Below are positions 15,629 through 24,322 of a stretch of 48,094 nt of DNA, one piece after another. The notes under the pieces are model-generated. The model saw only the letters and a program-made list of their open reading frames with translations, searched no databases and was not told the origin of the DNA. The DNA is taken from the NCBI GenBank assembly GCA_023663085.1, contig JAMPIB010000023.1, forward strand, positions 1 to 48,094, read 5' to 3'. Position 1 is the first letter of the stretch; each line of letters opens with the position of its first letter. Source of the stretch: Ruminococcus sp. (GTDB taxonomy: Bacteria; Bacillota; Clostridia; Lachnospirales; Lachnospiraceae). The position numbers and the translations under genes were made by a program.

Positions 15629-16999
15629 CTACGACTCCTTCAACTGCTCTACAAATTCTTTAAACTCTCTGCCTCTTACTTCATAATTGGGGAACATCCC
15701 CCAGCTTGCGCAGGCGGGAGAAAGCAATACGGCATCTCCGGGCTGTGCGCTTCGTACACAGATATCAAACGCTTCTTTGAAACTTTCAGCGCATATAATA
15801 TTCTCTATCCCGTGTTTTCTGGCACAGGCTTCAATCTTTTCCCTGGTCTGGCCTATCAGAACCAGACACTTTACTTTATTATCAAACGCTTCAATCCATT
15901 CGTCATACTCGCTCTGCTTATCATAACCGCCGCCGATCAGCACCGTCGGCTTAGACATCGCCCGGATCCCCTGGATCGCGGCGTCGGGGTTGGTCGCCTT
16001 GGAATCATTATAGTAATCCACCCCGCCCTTAGTGGCCACGAACTCTATCCGGTGTTCGACTGCCTTAAACGCTCTCACGGTCTTTAAGATCACCTCTAAG
16101 GGCACCTGCATGGCCTGCGCCATGGCAATGGCCGCCATCACGTTCTCCACATTGCAGATACCGACCAGATTCATCTCATGAATGTTCATTAGTTTCTGCG
16201 TCTGCCCGTCATGTGCATAATATATCTCTTCATTTTCAAAATAATACCCGTTATTTAATCTGCGGGTCGAAGAAAACCAGACAACCTGCGCCGGGCATCT
16301 GTCCCCAAAAGCCCTTGTATATTCGTTCTCATAATTGAGTACACAGACATCTTCCTTTGTCTGATTTAAGGATATACTTTCTTTAATCCTGATATAATTT
16401 TCCATCGTATGATGCCTGTTCAGATGATCCGGCGTGATATTTAACAGCGCCGACACCTGCGGATGGAACGATTCAATGGTCTCTAACTGAAAACTGCTGA
16501 TCTCGGCAACCGTAACTGTCTCCTCTTTTGATAAAAGTACCGTCTCCGTATAGGGATTGCCGATATTACCCACCACAAAGACGCTCTCATAATATGCTTT
16601 CATGATCTCGCCGACTAACGTTGTCGTCGTAGTTTTACCGTTGGTGCCGGTAATGGCGATCAGCTTTCCCCTGCCCAGCTCATAAGCCAGTTCTATCTCA
16701 CCCCATATCGTAACGCCGCGCTCACGGAAACTGTCTGCAAACGCCGTATCCACGGGAACGCCGGGACTTAAAATAACAAGTTCTATTTTATCTTTTATCT
16801 CCTTTGGCAAAACACCCGTTATGATCTGGGTCTGGCAGTCCGGGGGAAGTTTTGCGCGGATTTCTTCCGGAGAAATCTTCTCATTTTCATCATATAAGAC
16901 CGGGCAGGCTCCTGTCTTACTAAGCAGATCTACGGCTCCTATACCGCTGATGCCGCTGCCTACTACCAGTATCTTTTTATTCTGCAAGTCTGTTTTCAT
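15629..16999 (-). CDS. murD: UDP-N-acetylmuramoyl-L-alanine--D-glutamate ligase
   Basis: A 456-residue Mur ligase that adds D-Glu to UDP-MurNAc-L-Ala with ATP. The N-terminal dinucleotide-like fold begins ILVVGSGISGIGAVDLL. The ATP loop is AITGTNGKTTTTTLVGE, near residues 113-129. The central domain shows EISSFQLETI and NITPDHLNRH, and the C-terminal domain YYNDSKATNPDAAIQGI and IGGGYDKQ, followed by LLSPACASWGMF. Length matches the family. It lies between mraY and ftsW, and a GAGGGG site is placed six bases before the ATG. Confidence 0.96.
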   Translation of the reverse strand: MKTDLQNKKILVVGSGISGIGAVDLLSKTGACPVLYDENEKISPEEIRAKLPPDCQTQIITGVLPKEIKDKIELVILSPGVPVDTAFADSFRERGVTIWGEIELAYELGRGKLIAITGTNGKTTTTTLVGEIMKAYYESVFVVGNIGNPYTETVLLSKEETVTVAEISSFQLETIESFHPQVSALLNITPDHLNRHHTMENYIRIKESISLNQTKEDVCVLNYENEYTRAFGDRCPAQVVWFSSTRRLNNGYYFENEEIYYAHDGQTQKLMNIHEMNLVGICNVENVMAAIAMAQAMQVPLEVILKTVRAFKAVEHRIEFVATKGGVDYYNDSKATNPDAAIQGIRAMSKPTVLIGGGYDKQSEYDEWIEAFDNKVKCLVLIGQTREKIEACARKHGIENIICAESFKEAFDICVRSAQPGDAVLLSPACASWGMFPNYEVRGREFKEFVEQLKES

Positions 17000-17046
17000 A
17001 CAAAACCCCTCATGATTCTATCTCAAAATTGTGTGGAGAATGCCTG

Positions 17047-18003
17047 TCATATGGCCATTAACCCCACCAGACACAGCAGCGCCGTCACAATGGAAAAGAC
17101 CGCCACGACCCGCGTCTCCGGCCAGCCGCACAATTCAAAATGATGATGGATCGGCGCCATTTTAAAGATACGCTTTCCTCCCGTCATCTTAAAGTACGAT
17201 ACCTGTATGACCACGGACAACACTTCTATTACATAAATAAAGGCCACGATCGCCAGAAAGACCGGCATCTGCATCATATAAGCCGTAGCCGCCACGAAAC
17301 CGCCGAGTGCGAGCGAACCGGTATCTCCCATGAAAACGCTCGCCGGATATACATTGAACAATAAAAAGCCAAGCAGCGCCCCGACTACCGCGCAGGTGAC
17401 AGGTTCTATCCCGCTCTGTAAACCGATGGCCACTACCGTAAAAAACGTGGCGATCAGCACAGTCACGGAACTCGCCAGACCGTCCAGCCCATCCGTAAAA
17501 TTCGCGCCGTTTACCGTACCGATCACGATAAAAAACAGGACAGGGATATTAAAGATACCCAAATCCAGATAAGTCTCCGGCATAAAGGGGATCCGCATAG
17601 CTAAAGACACATCCGTATAGTGCGTGATATAATATGCAAAAACACCTGTTACCAGAATCTGCAGAGCCATTTTCTGCCAGGCCCGCAGTCCCATGGAACG
17701 TTTTAACACCACTTTGATATAATCATCCAGAAAACCGATCAGCCCGAATCCCATGGTCACGAAAAGGATCGGGATGATACGGGGATATTCTTTTACATAA
17801 AGAATCGAGGTGACAACAACGCTTATTAAGATCAGGATACCGCCCATAGTCGGCGTACCGTTCTTTTTTAAATGCGCCTCCGGCCCTTCGTCCCGGACAG
17901 TCTGGCCGACTTTCAGCCGCTTCAGGAAAGGGATCACTACCGGCCCCAAAAGCACGCTGATCGCAAATGATATCAATACCGCCATCAAAATCGTAGCATC
18001 CAT
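17047..18003 (-). CDS. mraY: Phospho-N-acetylmuramoyl-pentapeptide-transferase
   Basis: A 318-residue integral membrane enzyme with about ten helices. It transfers phospho-MurNAc-pentapeptide to undecaprenyl phosphate, giving lipid I. Landmarks are KKNGTPTMGGI, the Asp pair GFLDDYIKV near residue 92, ANFTDGLDGLA near 166 and the late GKRIFKMAPIHHHFEL loop with its His cluster. AAGGAG lies a few bases before the ATG. It sits between the spoVD-like PBP gene and murD; murE and murF, often found here, are absent from this position. Confidence 0.97.
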   Translation of the reverse strand: MDATILMAVLISFAISVLLGPVVIPFLKRLKVGQTVRDEGPEAHLKKNGTPTMGGILILISVVVTSILYVKEYPRIIPILFVTMGFGLIGFLDDYIKVVLKRSMGLRAWQKMALQILVTGVFAYYITHYTDVSLAMRIPFMPETYLDLGIFNIPVLFFIVIGTVNGANFTDGLDGLASSVTVLIATFFTVVAIGLQSGIEPVTCAVVGALLGFLLFNVYPASVFMGDTGSLALGGFVAATAYMMQMPVFLAIVAFIYVIEVLSVVIQVSYFKMTGGKRIFKMAPIHHHFELCGWPETRVVAVFSIVTALLCLVGLMAI

Positions 18004-18040
18004 CTATACTGTACTCCTTTATCGTCCACGGTTCCTCTTT

Positions 18041-19798
18041 TCAGTCCCCGCTTCTGTTATTATAATCCATCTTTTCCAAATAAGGAAGAATATTTTCAAA
18101 AAGCTGTCTGACGACCGGCGCCGCGATCTGCCCGCCATAATAGACCCCCTGCGGATGATTGATGATGCAGACGGCCAGTACCGCAGGATCGTCTGCCGGC
18201 GCAAATCCCAGAAAAGAAGCGATATATTTTCCGCTCCCTCTCGGCAGCGTCTGGCTCGTTGCGGTCTTGCCGCCTATCCGGTATCCCTCTATATAGGCTT
18301 TCTGGCCGCCGCCGTTTTCAACTACCTGCTCCAATATATAGCGCATGGTGGCCGAAGTCTCCTCCGATACAATATTTTCCTTGACCGGATAAGTAAAGGA
18401 CTCTATACTGTTTCCATCCGCGCTTACCGCCCGCAGAGCAAAATGCGGCGTTATGCGCCTGCCGCCGTTGACCAGAGAAGCCGCTGTGACTGCCAGCTGG
18501 ATCGGTGTGATCTGAAAAGACTGGCCGAAAGAGATCGTGGCCAGTTCCACCTGCCCGATATTCTCTTTCCTGTGCATGATAGTCCTTGCCTCACCCGGTA
18601 AGTCGATGCCGGTCTTATCGAGCAGACCGAACTGTTCAAAATATTTATAATAATTATCTACGCCAAGCCGCAGTCCCACCGTGACAAAGACCGGATTGCA
18701 GGAGTTCATCGTGGCCTGCACGAAATCTTCGGCTCCATGGCCTGTTGTCTTATGGCATCTGATACGTCTGTCGCCCACCATCACATATCCCGGACAGCTA
18801 AAGGTATCCTTCGTCGTCACGACGCCTTCTTCCAGAGCCGCGGCCGCTGTGACAGTCTTAAAAGTAGATCCCGGTTCATAAGTATCATTGATACAGCCGT
18901 TACGCCACATAGCATTTAATAACACTTGTTTTTCTTCTTCCTCAAGATCGGCCTCTCCCGCCTCGTCAGGAAGTGTGTATGGGTTATTTAAATCAAATTC
19001 CGGCACATTCACCATTGCCATCAGTTCACCGTTTCGCGGATTCATAACGATAATGGAAACGCTCTCGGCCTGTTTGGTCTCCATCGTCTGTATGGCAAGC
19101 TGTGTCGCGTAGCTTTGGATATTCATATCCAGACTGATATACAAGTCTTTGCCGTTTACCGGTTCTATGCGCTCTTCACCCGCCTCTGAGACCTCCACCC
19201 CCTTGGCATCCGTTACTGTTAAGATTCTTCCCGCCTCGCCCTGCAGATATTCGTCATAGACCACTTCCAGACCAATGATCCCCTGATTGTCCCCGCCTGT
19301 AAAGCCCAGTACTTTAGAGGCCAGCGAATCATATGGATAATATCTTTTATAATCTTCATCCACTTTGACGCCCGCCAGTTCATAGTTTCTGATGATATCC
19401 CCGACAGATTTCTCCACGTTACTCTTTATCTTTTCTATGGAAGAATATTTTTCCACCCGTTTCCGCACATATTCTTCCGAAAGATCCAGTTCTTTGGCCA
19501 GCACTTTAATAACGGTCTCGGCGTCTTCGATCTGGTTATGGATGACCGATATGGTACATACAGTCTTATTATCGGCCAGAATCTCCCCGTTGGCATCTAT
19601 GATCCTGCCTCGTGCCGCCTTGATAGTCCGCTCGCGCTCGTGCAGTTCTTTCGCTTTTTCTATGTAATATTCCGACTGGAAGACCATGAGATAGACCAGT
19701 CTGGCGATCAGTATCAAAAAGATTGCCACACAGGCAAACATCACCGTTACCGTCTTGTTTCTATGAAAAGTTTTATGAATATTGTCCGCTTCTTTCAT
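18041..19798 (-). CDS. spoVD: Class B penicillin-binding protein, SpoVD-like
   Basis: From the ATG at 19798 this is a 585-residue transpeptidase; an ATG six codons upstream lies within a hairpin arm. One N-terminal transmembrane helix (VMFACVAIFLILIARLVYLMVF) anchors it, followed by the dimerisation domain (RGRIIDANGEILA). The transpeptidase domain has STFK with the active Ser near residue 311, and SCN near 366. The third motif reads GGKTATSQ instead of KTGT. No PASTA domain follows. Second of two tandem class B PBPs, it is the better SpoVD candidate (spore cortex), while the upstream paralogue fits FtsI; this split is inferred from order. A hairpin precedes its start. Confidence 0.85.
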   Translation of the reverse strand: MKEADNIHKTFHRNKTVTVMFACVAIFLILIARLVYLMVFQSEYYIEKAKELHERERTIKAARGRIIDANGEILADNKTVCTISVIHNQIEDAETVIKVLAKELDLSEEYVRKRVEKYSSIEKIKSNVEKSVGDIIRNYELAGVKVDEDYKRYYPYDSLASKVLGFTGGDNQGIIGLEVVYDEYLQGEAGRILTVTDAKGVEVSEAGEERIEPVNGKDLYISLDMNIQSYATQLAIQTMETKQAESVSIIVMNPRNGELMAMVNVPEFDLNNPYTLPDEAGEADLEEEEKQVLLNAMWRNGCINDTYEPGSTFKTVTAAAALEEGVVTTKDTFSCPGYVMVGDRRIRCHKTTGHGAEDFVQATMNSCNPVFVTVGLRLGVDNYYKYFEQFGLLDKTGIDLPGEARTIMHRKENIGQVELATISFGQSFQITPIQLAVTAASLVNGGRRITPHFALRAVSADGNSIESFTYPVKENIVSEETSATMRYILEQVVENGGGQKAYIEGYRIGGKTATSQTLPRGSGKYIASFLGFAPADDPAVLAVCIINHPQGVYYGGQIAAPVVRQLFENILPYLEKMDYNNRSGD

Positions 19799-19810
19799 TT
19801 GGCAGGAAAA

Positions 19811-19855
19811 CCTCATAAAAAGGTATTAATATAATTTATTACCGTTTTTATGAGG
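19811..19855 (-). promoter_or_regulatory. Large hairpin between the two PBP genes, overlapping the spoVD start region
   Basis: CCTCATAAAAA (19811-19821) and TTTTTATGAGG (19845-19855) are perfect 11-base inverted arms, extended inward by GGTA/TACC with a one-base bulge. On the minus strand the 3' arm contains ATGAGG, which supplies both the upstream ATG and the GAGG that would serve the ATG at 19798, and TTTTCC follows. It could be an attenuator/terminator or could hide the ribosome site. Confidence 0.6.
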
Positions 19856-19875
19856 TTATTCGTCTAAACTTCATC

Positions 19876-22116
19876 TTATGGCCCCAAGTTATCGTCTTCT
19901 TCCGGAGTATTATCTTCCGGCGGTTCCCCGATGCCGTCTGCCGGCAGACTGCCGTCTTCTTCGGTCACCAGATTGCCGAGGTTGACTACTGCTCCTGTTT
20001 CCGGGTCTATCAGATATCCGGTATTCGGATCTTGCAGATAGCCTGTTTCGGGATCGAGTGGAAAACTTTTCCAGATATCCGTATCTATCGTTTCCTCTGA
20101 ACCTTCTTCGCCTTCTGCGGACTCTCCTTCGCCCCCGGCGCCTTCCCCTTCCGCCGCCTCTTCTTCGCCTTCCTCCGTCTCCGGCAGCATACCGGACTGC
20201 GCCCGCAGCTCGTCTATTTCTTCCTGTTCTTTTTCAGACAATTCTTCTGTCATAAAAATATTCAGATAAGGCAATACTTCCGTCAATACCTTGCGCACGA
20301 TCCTGGTCGCAAACTTTGCATCATCCTGCTGGGGGACATTGGGCCTGTCCACCACAACATAGATAGCGATCTGCGGATCGTCAGCCGGAGCATACCCCAT
20401 AAACGATACGACATATTCTCCGTTACCACGGGGCAGCGTCTGCGCCGTTCCGGTCTTGCCGCCTATCATATAGCCGGCCGGTCTGGCCGTCTTGCCGGTC
20501 CCGTTTTCTCCGGTCACTACCTGATTACAATATTCCACTATCTTATCGCTCGTAGACTGTGATACGGTCTGCTTTAACAGACGCGGTGTGATATTTTCAA
20601 TGACTGCGCCGTCGGCGGTCATGATCTTGCTCACCACATGCGGCTCATAATAATAACCGCCATTTATCAAGGAACAGAATCCTGTGATCATCTGGATCAT
20701 GGAGCAGTTAAAGCCCTGTCCGAACGAGCAGGTCGCCAGCTCCGTCTGCCGCATATTGCTTTTCGTATAAACAAGCGCCGCCGTTCTGGACTCTCCGGCC
20801 AGGTCGATATTGGTCTTTAAACCGAATCCGAACAGATGCTGATAATCCACAAAACGGTCTTTTCCCAGCTGAAAGGCCACGTTCATCAGAACAACGTTGC
20901 AGGAGCGCTCGATTCCCTCCGCTATGGAAAGATCGCCATCCCCGTATATCTGATGGCATTTGATCTCATAATCCCCCACTTCCAGTTTCCCGTTGCAGAC
21001 ATAATGCTCGTTTCCGGTAACGGCGCCGCTCTCTATGGCTGCCGCCACAGTAAAAGGTTTGGATACAGAACCCGGCTCATAAGTATCCACGATACAGAAG
21101 TTTTTCCACAAAGCGTCCAGATGCCTGTACATTGTCGCATCATCCATATCCCTGATCTTCTCTTCCGTCAGATATTCGCCGGTCTTTTTGCTCTTTTCAT
21201 CCAGTTCCGGCATACCGATCAGATTCTCTATATTCCTCGTATCATTCAGATCGTAGACCGGATAACTGGCCATGGCGAGGATATTGCCCGTATTGACCTC
21301 CATCATGATACAGCCGATATTCTGCGCGCCGTTTCCTTCCCTGACGTTGTCCTTATATTCTTCGTTAAATTCTTTCAGATATTTCTCCACGATACTCTGG
21401 ATATTGGCGTCGATCGTCGTCTGGATATTATAGCCGTCTTTGGCCGGGATGGTCGTCCGCTCCAGATTGGAGTCGTCATTCAGATAACCATACTGTCTTC
21501 CGTTCGTACCGCTCAAAACATCATTATAATACTCTTCCAGTCCATACTGCCCCGCATTGTCGCTCCTTGTAAAACCGATGACGTCGCAGGCCAGAGAACC
21601 GTTAGGATATTCTCTTTTATACTCGTCTTCAAACCAGATGCCTCTGATCCTGGACCCGTTCTCCGGGTCGTTTTGCAGTTCCTTGAATTTCTCGACCAGT
21701 TCATAATCAAGACGTCTGGCCAGAATATAGTAGGAAGACTTCGGGTGGGTGGCGATATACTCCCGCACCTCGGTGATATTGATACCAAAAGCGCTGTGCA
21801 GAGCCGCCAGCGTCGGTTCCAGATTGCTCTCATCATCCATTAATACTTTTGTATCGAGGATGACATTGTATACCTTATTGCTGATCGCCAGTATCGTACC
21901 GTTGGAATCCAGTATTTCTCCACGTTTAAAAGGTATTGTCACAGAATCATACTCCTGCTGTGACAATACCTGTTTTTTATAGTCATTCCCTTTATCTCTG
22001 TTGATCAGAATAAGCCTCGCGCTCAGACCGATGAAAGCCATCAGTATACATACGAAAAGTACCAAAAGCTTTCTCTGCATCTTAAGTGTAAATCTGTTGA
22101 CACGACCTTGTCTCAT
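19876..22116 (-). CDS. ftsI: Class B penicillin-binding protein, FtsI/PBP2-like, with acidic tail
   Basis: A 746-residue septal transpeptidase from the ATG at 22116, which has GGAGAG seven bases upstream; a TTG five codons earlier overlaps that site and is rejected. The N-terminal helix (LLVLFVCILMAFIGLSARLI) is followed by the dimerisation domain. The transpeptidase domain has SVSK with the active Ser near 350, SCN near 405 and KTGTA near 554, all intact. No PASTA domains are seen. Instead the last 130 residues are unusual: a long Glu/Gly/Ala-rich acidic segment, then three copies of DPxTG (residues about 686-711), then an acidic end. It is cotranscribed between ftsL and the second PBP. Confidence 0.92.
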   Translation of the reverse strand: MRQGRVNRFTLKMQRKLLVLFVCILMAFIGLSARLILINRDKGNDYKKQVLSQQEYDSVTIPFKRGEILDSNGTILAISNKVYNVILDTKVLMDDESNLEPTLAALHSAFGINITEVREYIATHPKSSYYILARRLDYELVEKFKELQNDPENGSRIRGIWFEDEYKREYPNGSLACDVIGFTRSDNAGQYGLEEYYNDVLSGTNGRQYGYLNDDSNLERTTIPAKDGYNIQTTIDANIQSIVEKYLKEFNEEYKDNVREGNGAQNIGCIMMEVNTGNILAMASYPVYDLNDTRNIENLIGMPELDEKSKKTGEYLTEEKIRDMDDATMYRHLDALWKNFCIVDTYEPGSVSKPFTVAAAIESGAVTGNEHYVCNGKLEVGDYEIKCHQIYGDGDLSIAEGIERSCNVVLMNVAFQLGKDRFVDYQHLFGFGLKTNIDLAGESRTAALVYTKSNMRQTELATCSFGQGFNCSMIQMITGFCSLINGGYYYEPHVVSKIMTADGAVIENITPRLLKQTVSQSTSDKIVEYCNQVVTGENGTGKTARPAGYMIGGKTGTAQTLPRGNGEYVVSFMGYAPADDPQIAIYVVVDRPNVPQQDDAKFATRIVRKVLTEVLPYLNIFMTEELSEKEQEEIDELRAQSGMLPETEEGEEEAAEGEGAGGEGESAEGEEGSEETIDTDIWKSFPLDPETGYLQDPNTGYLIDPETGAVVNLGNLVTEEDGSLPADGIGEPPEDNTPEEDDNLGP
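19983..20061 (-). repeat. Triple DPxTG repeat at the end of FtsI
   Basis: The encoded sequence contains DPETGYLQ, DPNTGYLI and DPETGAVV back to back, three eight-residue units. They follow a Glu-rich stretch of about 60 residues. The units are recognisable at protein level; at DNA level they have partly diverged, so they are not a recent duplication. Confidence 0.75.
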
Positions 22117-22145
22117 GTTTTCTCTCTCCAACGGCGGCCGTAAGC

Positions 22146-22640
22146 TTATTCCGGAATCGAAGCGATCTGCTTCACATAATCGCTGTTTTCACTCTCATAA
22201 GTCACGATCTGCCCCTCCTCGGCATATTTCATACCGAGTTCCTGAATCGCAATCCTTCTGACTTCCTCCAAGTCTATACTACTTGTTATTCTATTATATT
22301 CTTCGTCATTTGCAAGCCTTAAATCATTTAAATCGCTTTCCAGTTTGGAAATATGCTGTATACTGTTTGTGATATCCGACTGCAATCTTATATAACCGAC
22401 TAAGATCCAGCCCGTCGCTATCAGCGCAAGACTTAAGAACAGTACATAGCCCGCGTTCATATGCTCCGCCTTTTCCCTGTTTTTTCTGGCCGTATTGCTC
22501 AATTTCTTCTTTGGCTGTCTCTCTATCTCTCTGGTAATATCCAGTTTTCTGACTGTGCTGCCCTGCACATAATATGGATTCTGTACCCGTCTGCGGTTTC
22601 CCGGATCTTTTGCCTGTCTGCTTCTTTGCACTGACGCCAT
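22146..22640 (-). CDS. ftsL: FtsL-like division protein (bitopic coiled-coil)
   Basis: A 164-residue protein in the ftsL position between rsmH and the first PBP. The first 60 residues are basic and cytoplasmic. One transmembrane helix (AGYVLFLSLALIATGWILVGYI) lies near residues 63-84, followed by a heptad-rich coiled coil (SDITNSIQHISKLESDLNDLRLANDEEYNRI) and the short conserved end LEEVRRIAIQELGMKYAEEGQIVTY. This architecture is that of FtsL/DivIC septum-initiation proteins. Sequence alone does not separate FtsL from DivIC, and the assignment rests on position. The N-terminal part is longer than usual. Confidence 0.87.
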   Translation of the reverse strand: MASVQRSRQAKDPGNRRRVQNPYYVQGSTVRKLDITREIERQPKKKLSNTARKNREKAEHMNAGYVLFLSLALIATGWILVGYIRLQSDITNSIQHISKLESDLNDLRLANDEEYNRITSSIDLEEVRRIAIQELGMKYAEEGQIVTYESENSDYVKQIASIPE

Positions 22641-22667
22641 TGTCTTTTCCTCTCAAACTGCGTTATT

Positions 22668-23612
22668 TTATATTGCACCGCTTTTCTCAAATACTCTGAG
22701 TTTCGCGCTCTTAGACCTCTTATTTTCTTCTATCTCCTCTTTAGAGGGCAAAATAGGCTTTCTGGAGATCACTTTTCCCTTTGACTTTCTGCCGCAGGTG
22801 CAGACCGGAAATTCCGGCGGGCAGATACAGGGGTTTTCATTTTTTTTAAAAGCGGATTTCACGATCCGGTCTTCTAAGGAATGAAAGGTGATGATGCAGA
22901 GCCTTCCGCCCGGAACTAACATTGCGATAAAATCATCGAGTGAATCTTTTAACACATCCAGTTCCCTGTTGCATGCAATCCGTATCGCCTGAAAAGTCCT
23001 TTTGGAGGGATGTCCGCCGCCCTGTCTCATCCTGGCCGGGATCGCCGCTTTGATGATCTCGTTTAACTCTCCCGTTGTTTCTACCGGCTTGTCCGCTCTC
23101 GCCTTCACGATATGTTTGGCAATATTTTTGGCAAACTGCTCTTCGCCGTAGTCTCTGATGATGCGATATAACTCCATCTCCGGATAGGTGTTGACGATTT
23201 CTCTGGCACTTATAGCCGCTCTTACATCCATACGCATATCCAAAGGCGCATCATACTGATAGGAAAATCCTCTTTCGACATTATCCAGCTGATAAGAGGA
23301 AACTCCCAGATCAAGCACTATGCCGTCTATTTTCTCGATGCCGATGTTTTTCAGTATATTACGGGCGTTGCAGTAGTTATCTCTGATAATGGTGACTTTT
23401 TCGCCAAAAGGTTCCAGTCTCTTTCCTGCCGCCGCAACGGCTTCTTCGTCCTGGTCGATGCCGATCAGCCTGCCTGCCCCCTGTAACTTAGAGGCGATAC
23501 GGTAAGAATGCCCGCCGCCTCCAAGTGTTCCGTCCATGTAGATCCCATCGGGTTTTACCCGTAGATTTTCTATTGTCTCTTCTAACAAAACCGATGTATG
23601 CTTAAATTCCAT
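22668..23612 (-). CDS. rsmH: 16S rRNA (cytosine(1402)-N(4))-methyltransferase
   Basis: A 314-residue SAM-dependent methyltransferase (formerly MraW) that methylates N4 of C1402 in 16S rRNA. The opening [15 protein letters not shown] is characteristic. The SAM motif is [10 protein letters not shown] near residues 28-37, with LGVSSYQLD for substrate/cofactor contact. [20 protein letters not shown] and [12 protein letters not shown] are also conserved. The Cys-rich stretch [17 protein letters not shown] near the C-terminus is typical of the family. It follows mraZ by 18 bases, the usual pairing at the head of the dcw cluster. Confidence 0.97.
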   Translation of the reverse strand: MEFKHTSVLLEETIENLRVKPDGIYMDGTLGGGGHSYRIASKLQGAGRLIGIDQDEEAVAAAGKRLEPFGEKVTIIRDNYCNARNILKNIGIEKIDGIVLDLGVSSYQLDNVERGFSYQYDAPLDMRMDVRAAISAREIVNTYPEMELYRIIRDYGEEQFAKNIAKHIVKARADKPVETTGELNEIIKAAIPARMRQGGGHPSKRTFQAIRIACNRELDVLKDSLDDFIAMLVPGGRLCIITFHSLEDRIVKSAFKKNENPCICPPEFPVCTCGRKSKGKVISRKPILPSKEEIEENKRSKSAKLRVFEKSGAI

Positions 23613-23630
23613 CCTGTTTCCTGTGTCCTT

Positions 23631-24062
23631 TTAAATGCCAAGGCCAAGTTCAGCCATATGCTCCGCTATCTCGTCCATATCTTCATAAGAAGCCATTCCC
23701 TCAAAGCGCTCTCTGCTCCAGATTTCAATTCTGCTCGCCACGCCGATCAGAACAACATCCTTATTCAACTGTGCAAATTCTCTCAGTACATTAGGCACCA
23801 GGATCCTTCCCTGTTTATCTACCTCTACTTCTGCTGCTCCCGCCAGAAAAAAACGTACAAACTTTCTGGCATCTTTATTCGTAAGCGGCAGGGATTTCAA
23901 TTTCTCTTCAAATACGGTCCACTCCGCATTGTCATACACAAACAGACAGCCATCCAACCCTTTCGTTACCACGAAAACGTCTCCCAACGCCTCCCGGAAC
24001 TTCGATGGAACGATCAGCCTGCCTTTTGCGTCAATCGTGTGATTGTATTCTCCCATAAACAT
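23631..24062 (-). CDS. mraZ: Transcriptional regulator MraZ
   Basis: A 143-residue DNA-binding protein with two tandem SpoVT/AbrB-like domains, head gene of the dcw cluster. Each half shows the family core: [13 protein letters not shown] in the first and [13 protein letters not shown] in the second. MraZ assembles into rings and binds a set of direct repeats before its own gene, usually repressing the cluster. Here four AAAGTGG boxes at exact 10-base spacing lie upstream at 24132-24168, which fits self-control. AGGTGAT lies before the ATG. Confidence 0.97.
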   Translation of the reverse strand: MFMGEYNHTIDAKGRLIVPSKFREALGDVFVVTKGLDGCLFVYDNAEWTVFEEKLKSLPLTNKDARKFVRFFLAGAAEVEVDKQGRILVPNVLREFAQLNKDVVLIGVASRIEIWSRERFEGMASYEDMDEIAEHMAELGLGI

Positions 24063-24131
24063 ATATCAATCACCTGCCATCAAGCGTCTGCCACGGTCCA
24101 TGTTCAAAGAAGTCGTGTGGAATAATTTTCA

Positions 24132-24168
24132 CCACTTTTAACCACTTTGTTCCACTTTCCACCACTTT
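24132..24168 (-). promoter_or_regulatory. MraZ operator: four direct AAAGTGG boxes
   Basis: On the minus strand AAAGTGG occurs four times, at 24162-24168, 24152-24158, 24142-24148 and 24132-24138, with three-base spacers. The first box lies eight bases past the -10, so the array covers the start site and early transcribed region. Known MraZ-binding repeats have the same GTGG core and about one-turn spacing. Confidence 0.85.
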
Positions 24169-24175
24169 AGCTACT

Positions 24176-24204
24176 ATTTTATAATAAAATATGGGATTTG
24201 GCAA
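24176..24204 (-). promoter_or_regulatory. Probable SigA promoter of the dcw cluster (mraZ)
   Basis: On the minus strand TTGCCA (24199-24204) and TAAAAT (24176-24181) are 17 bases apart, directly upstream of the four MraZ boxes. The start of mraZ is 114 bases downstream of the -10. Confidence 0.65.
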
Positions 24205-24261
24205 GGAAAAAGATAGCGTTTTGGGAAAAAATTTTACAGAAGCGGGAGCGCGGGCAGACAG

Positions 24262-24296
24262 CAAAAAAGCGCTCCGCTGTTTTGACGGAACGCTTT
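24262..24296 (-). terminator. Terminator after lgt
   Basis: On the minus strand a 12-pair stem (AAAAGCGTTCCG with its partner, one wobble) closes a nine-base loop and runs into TTTTTTG. It lies 26 bases past the lgt stop and separates lgt from the dcw promoter. Confidence 0.85.
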
Positions 24297-24322
24297 TGAG
24301 AGTTTAAGAGTTGTTTCAGTTT

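Noticed and set aside
20836-21843. Long plus-strand open frame (335 codons) opposite ftsI.
   Set aside because: It is antisense to a fully conserved PBP, has no ribosome site or family motif, and reflects codon bias of the real gene. Long antisense frames opposite ftsZ (11424-12161) and the MBL gene (6154-6804) were rejected for the same reason.
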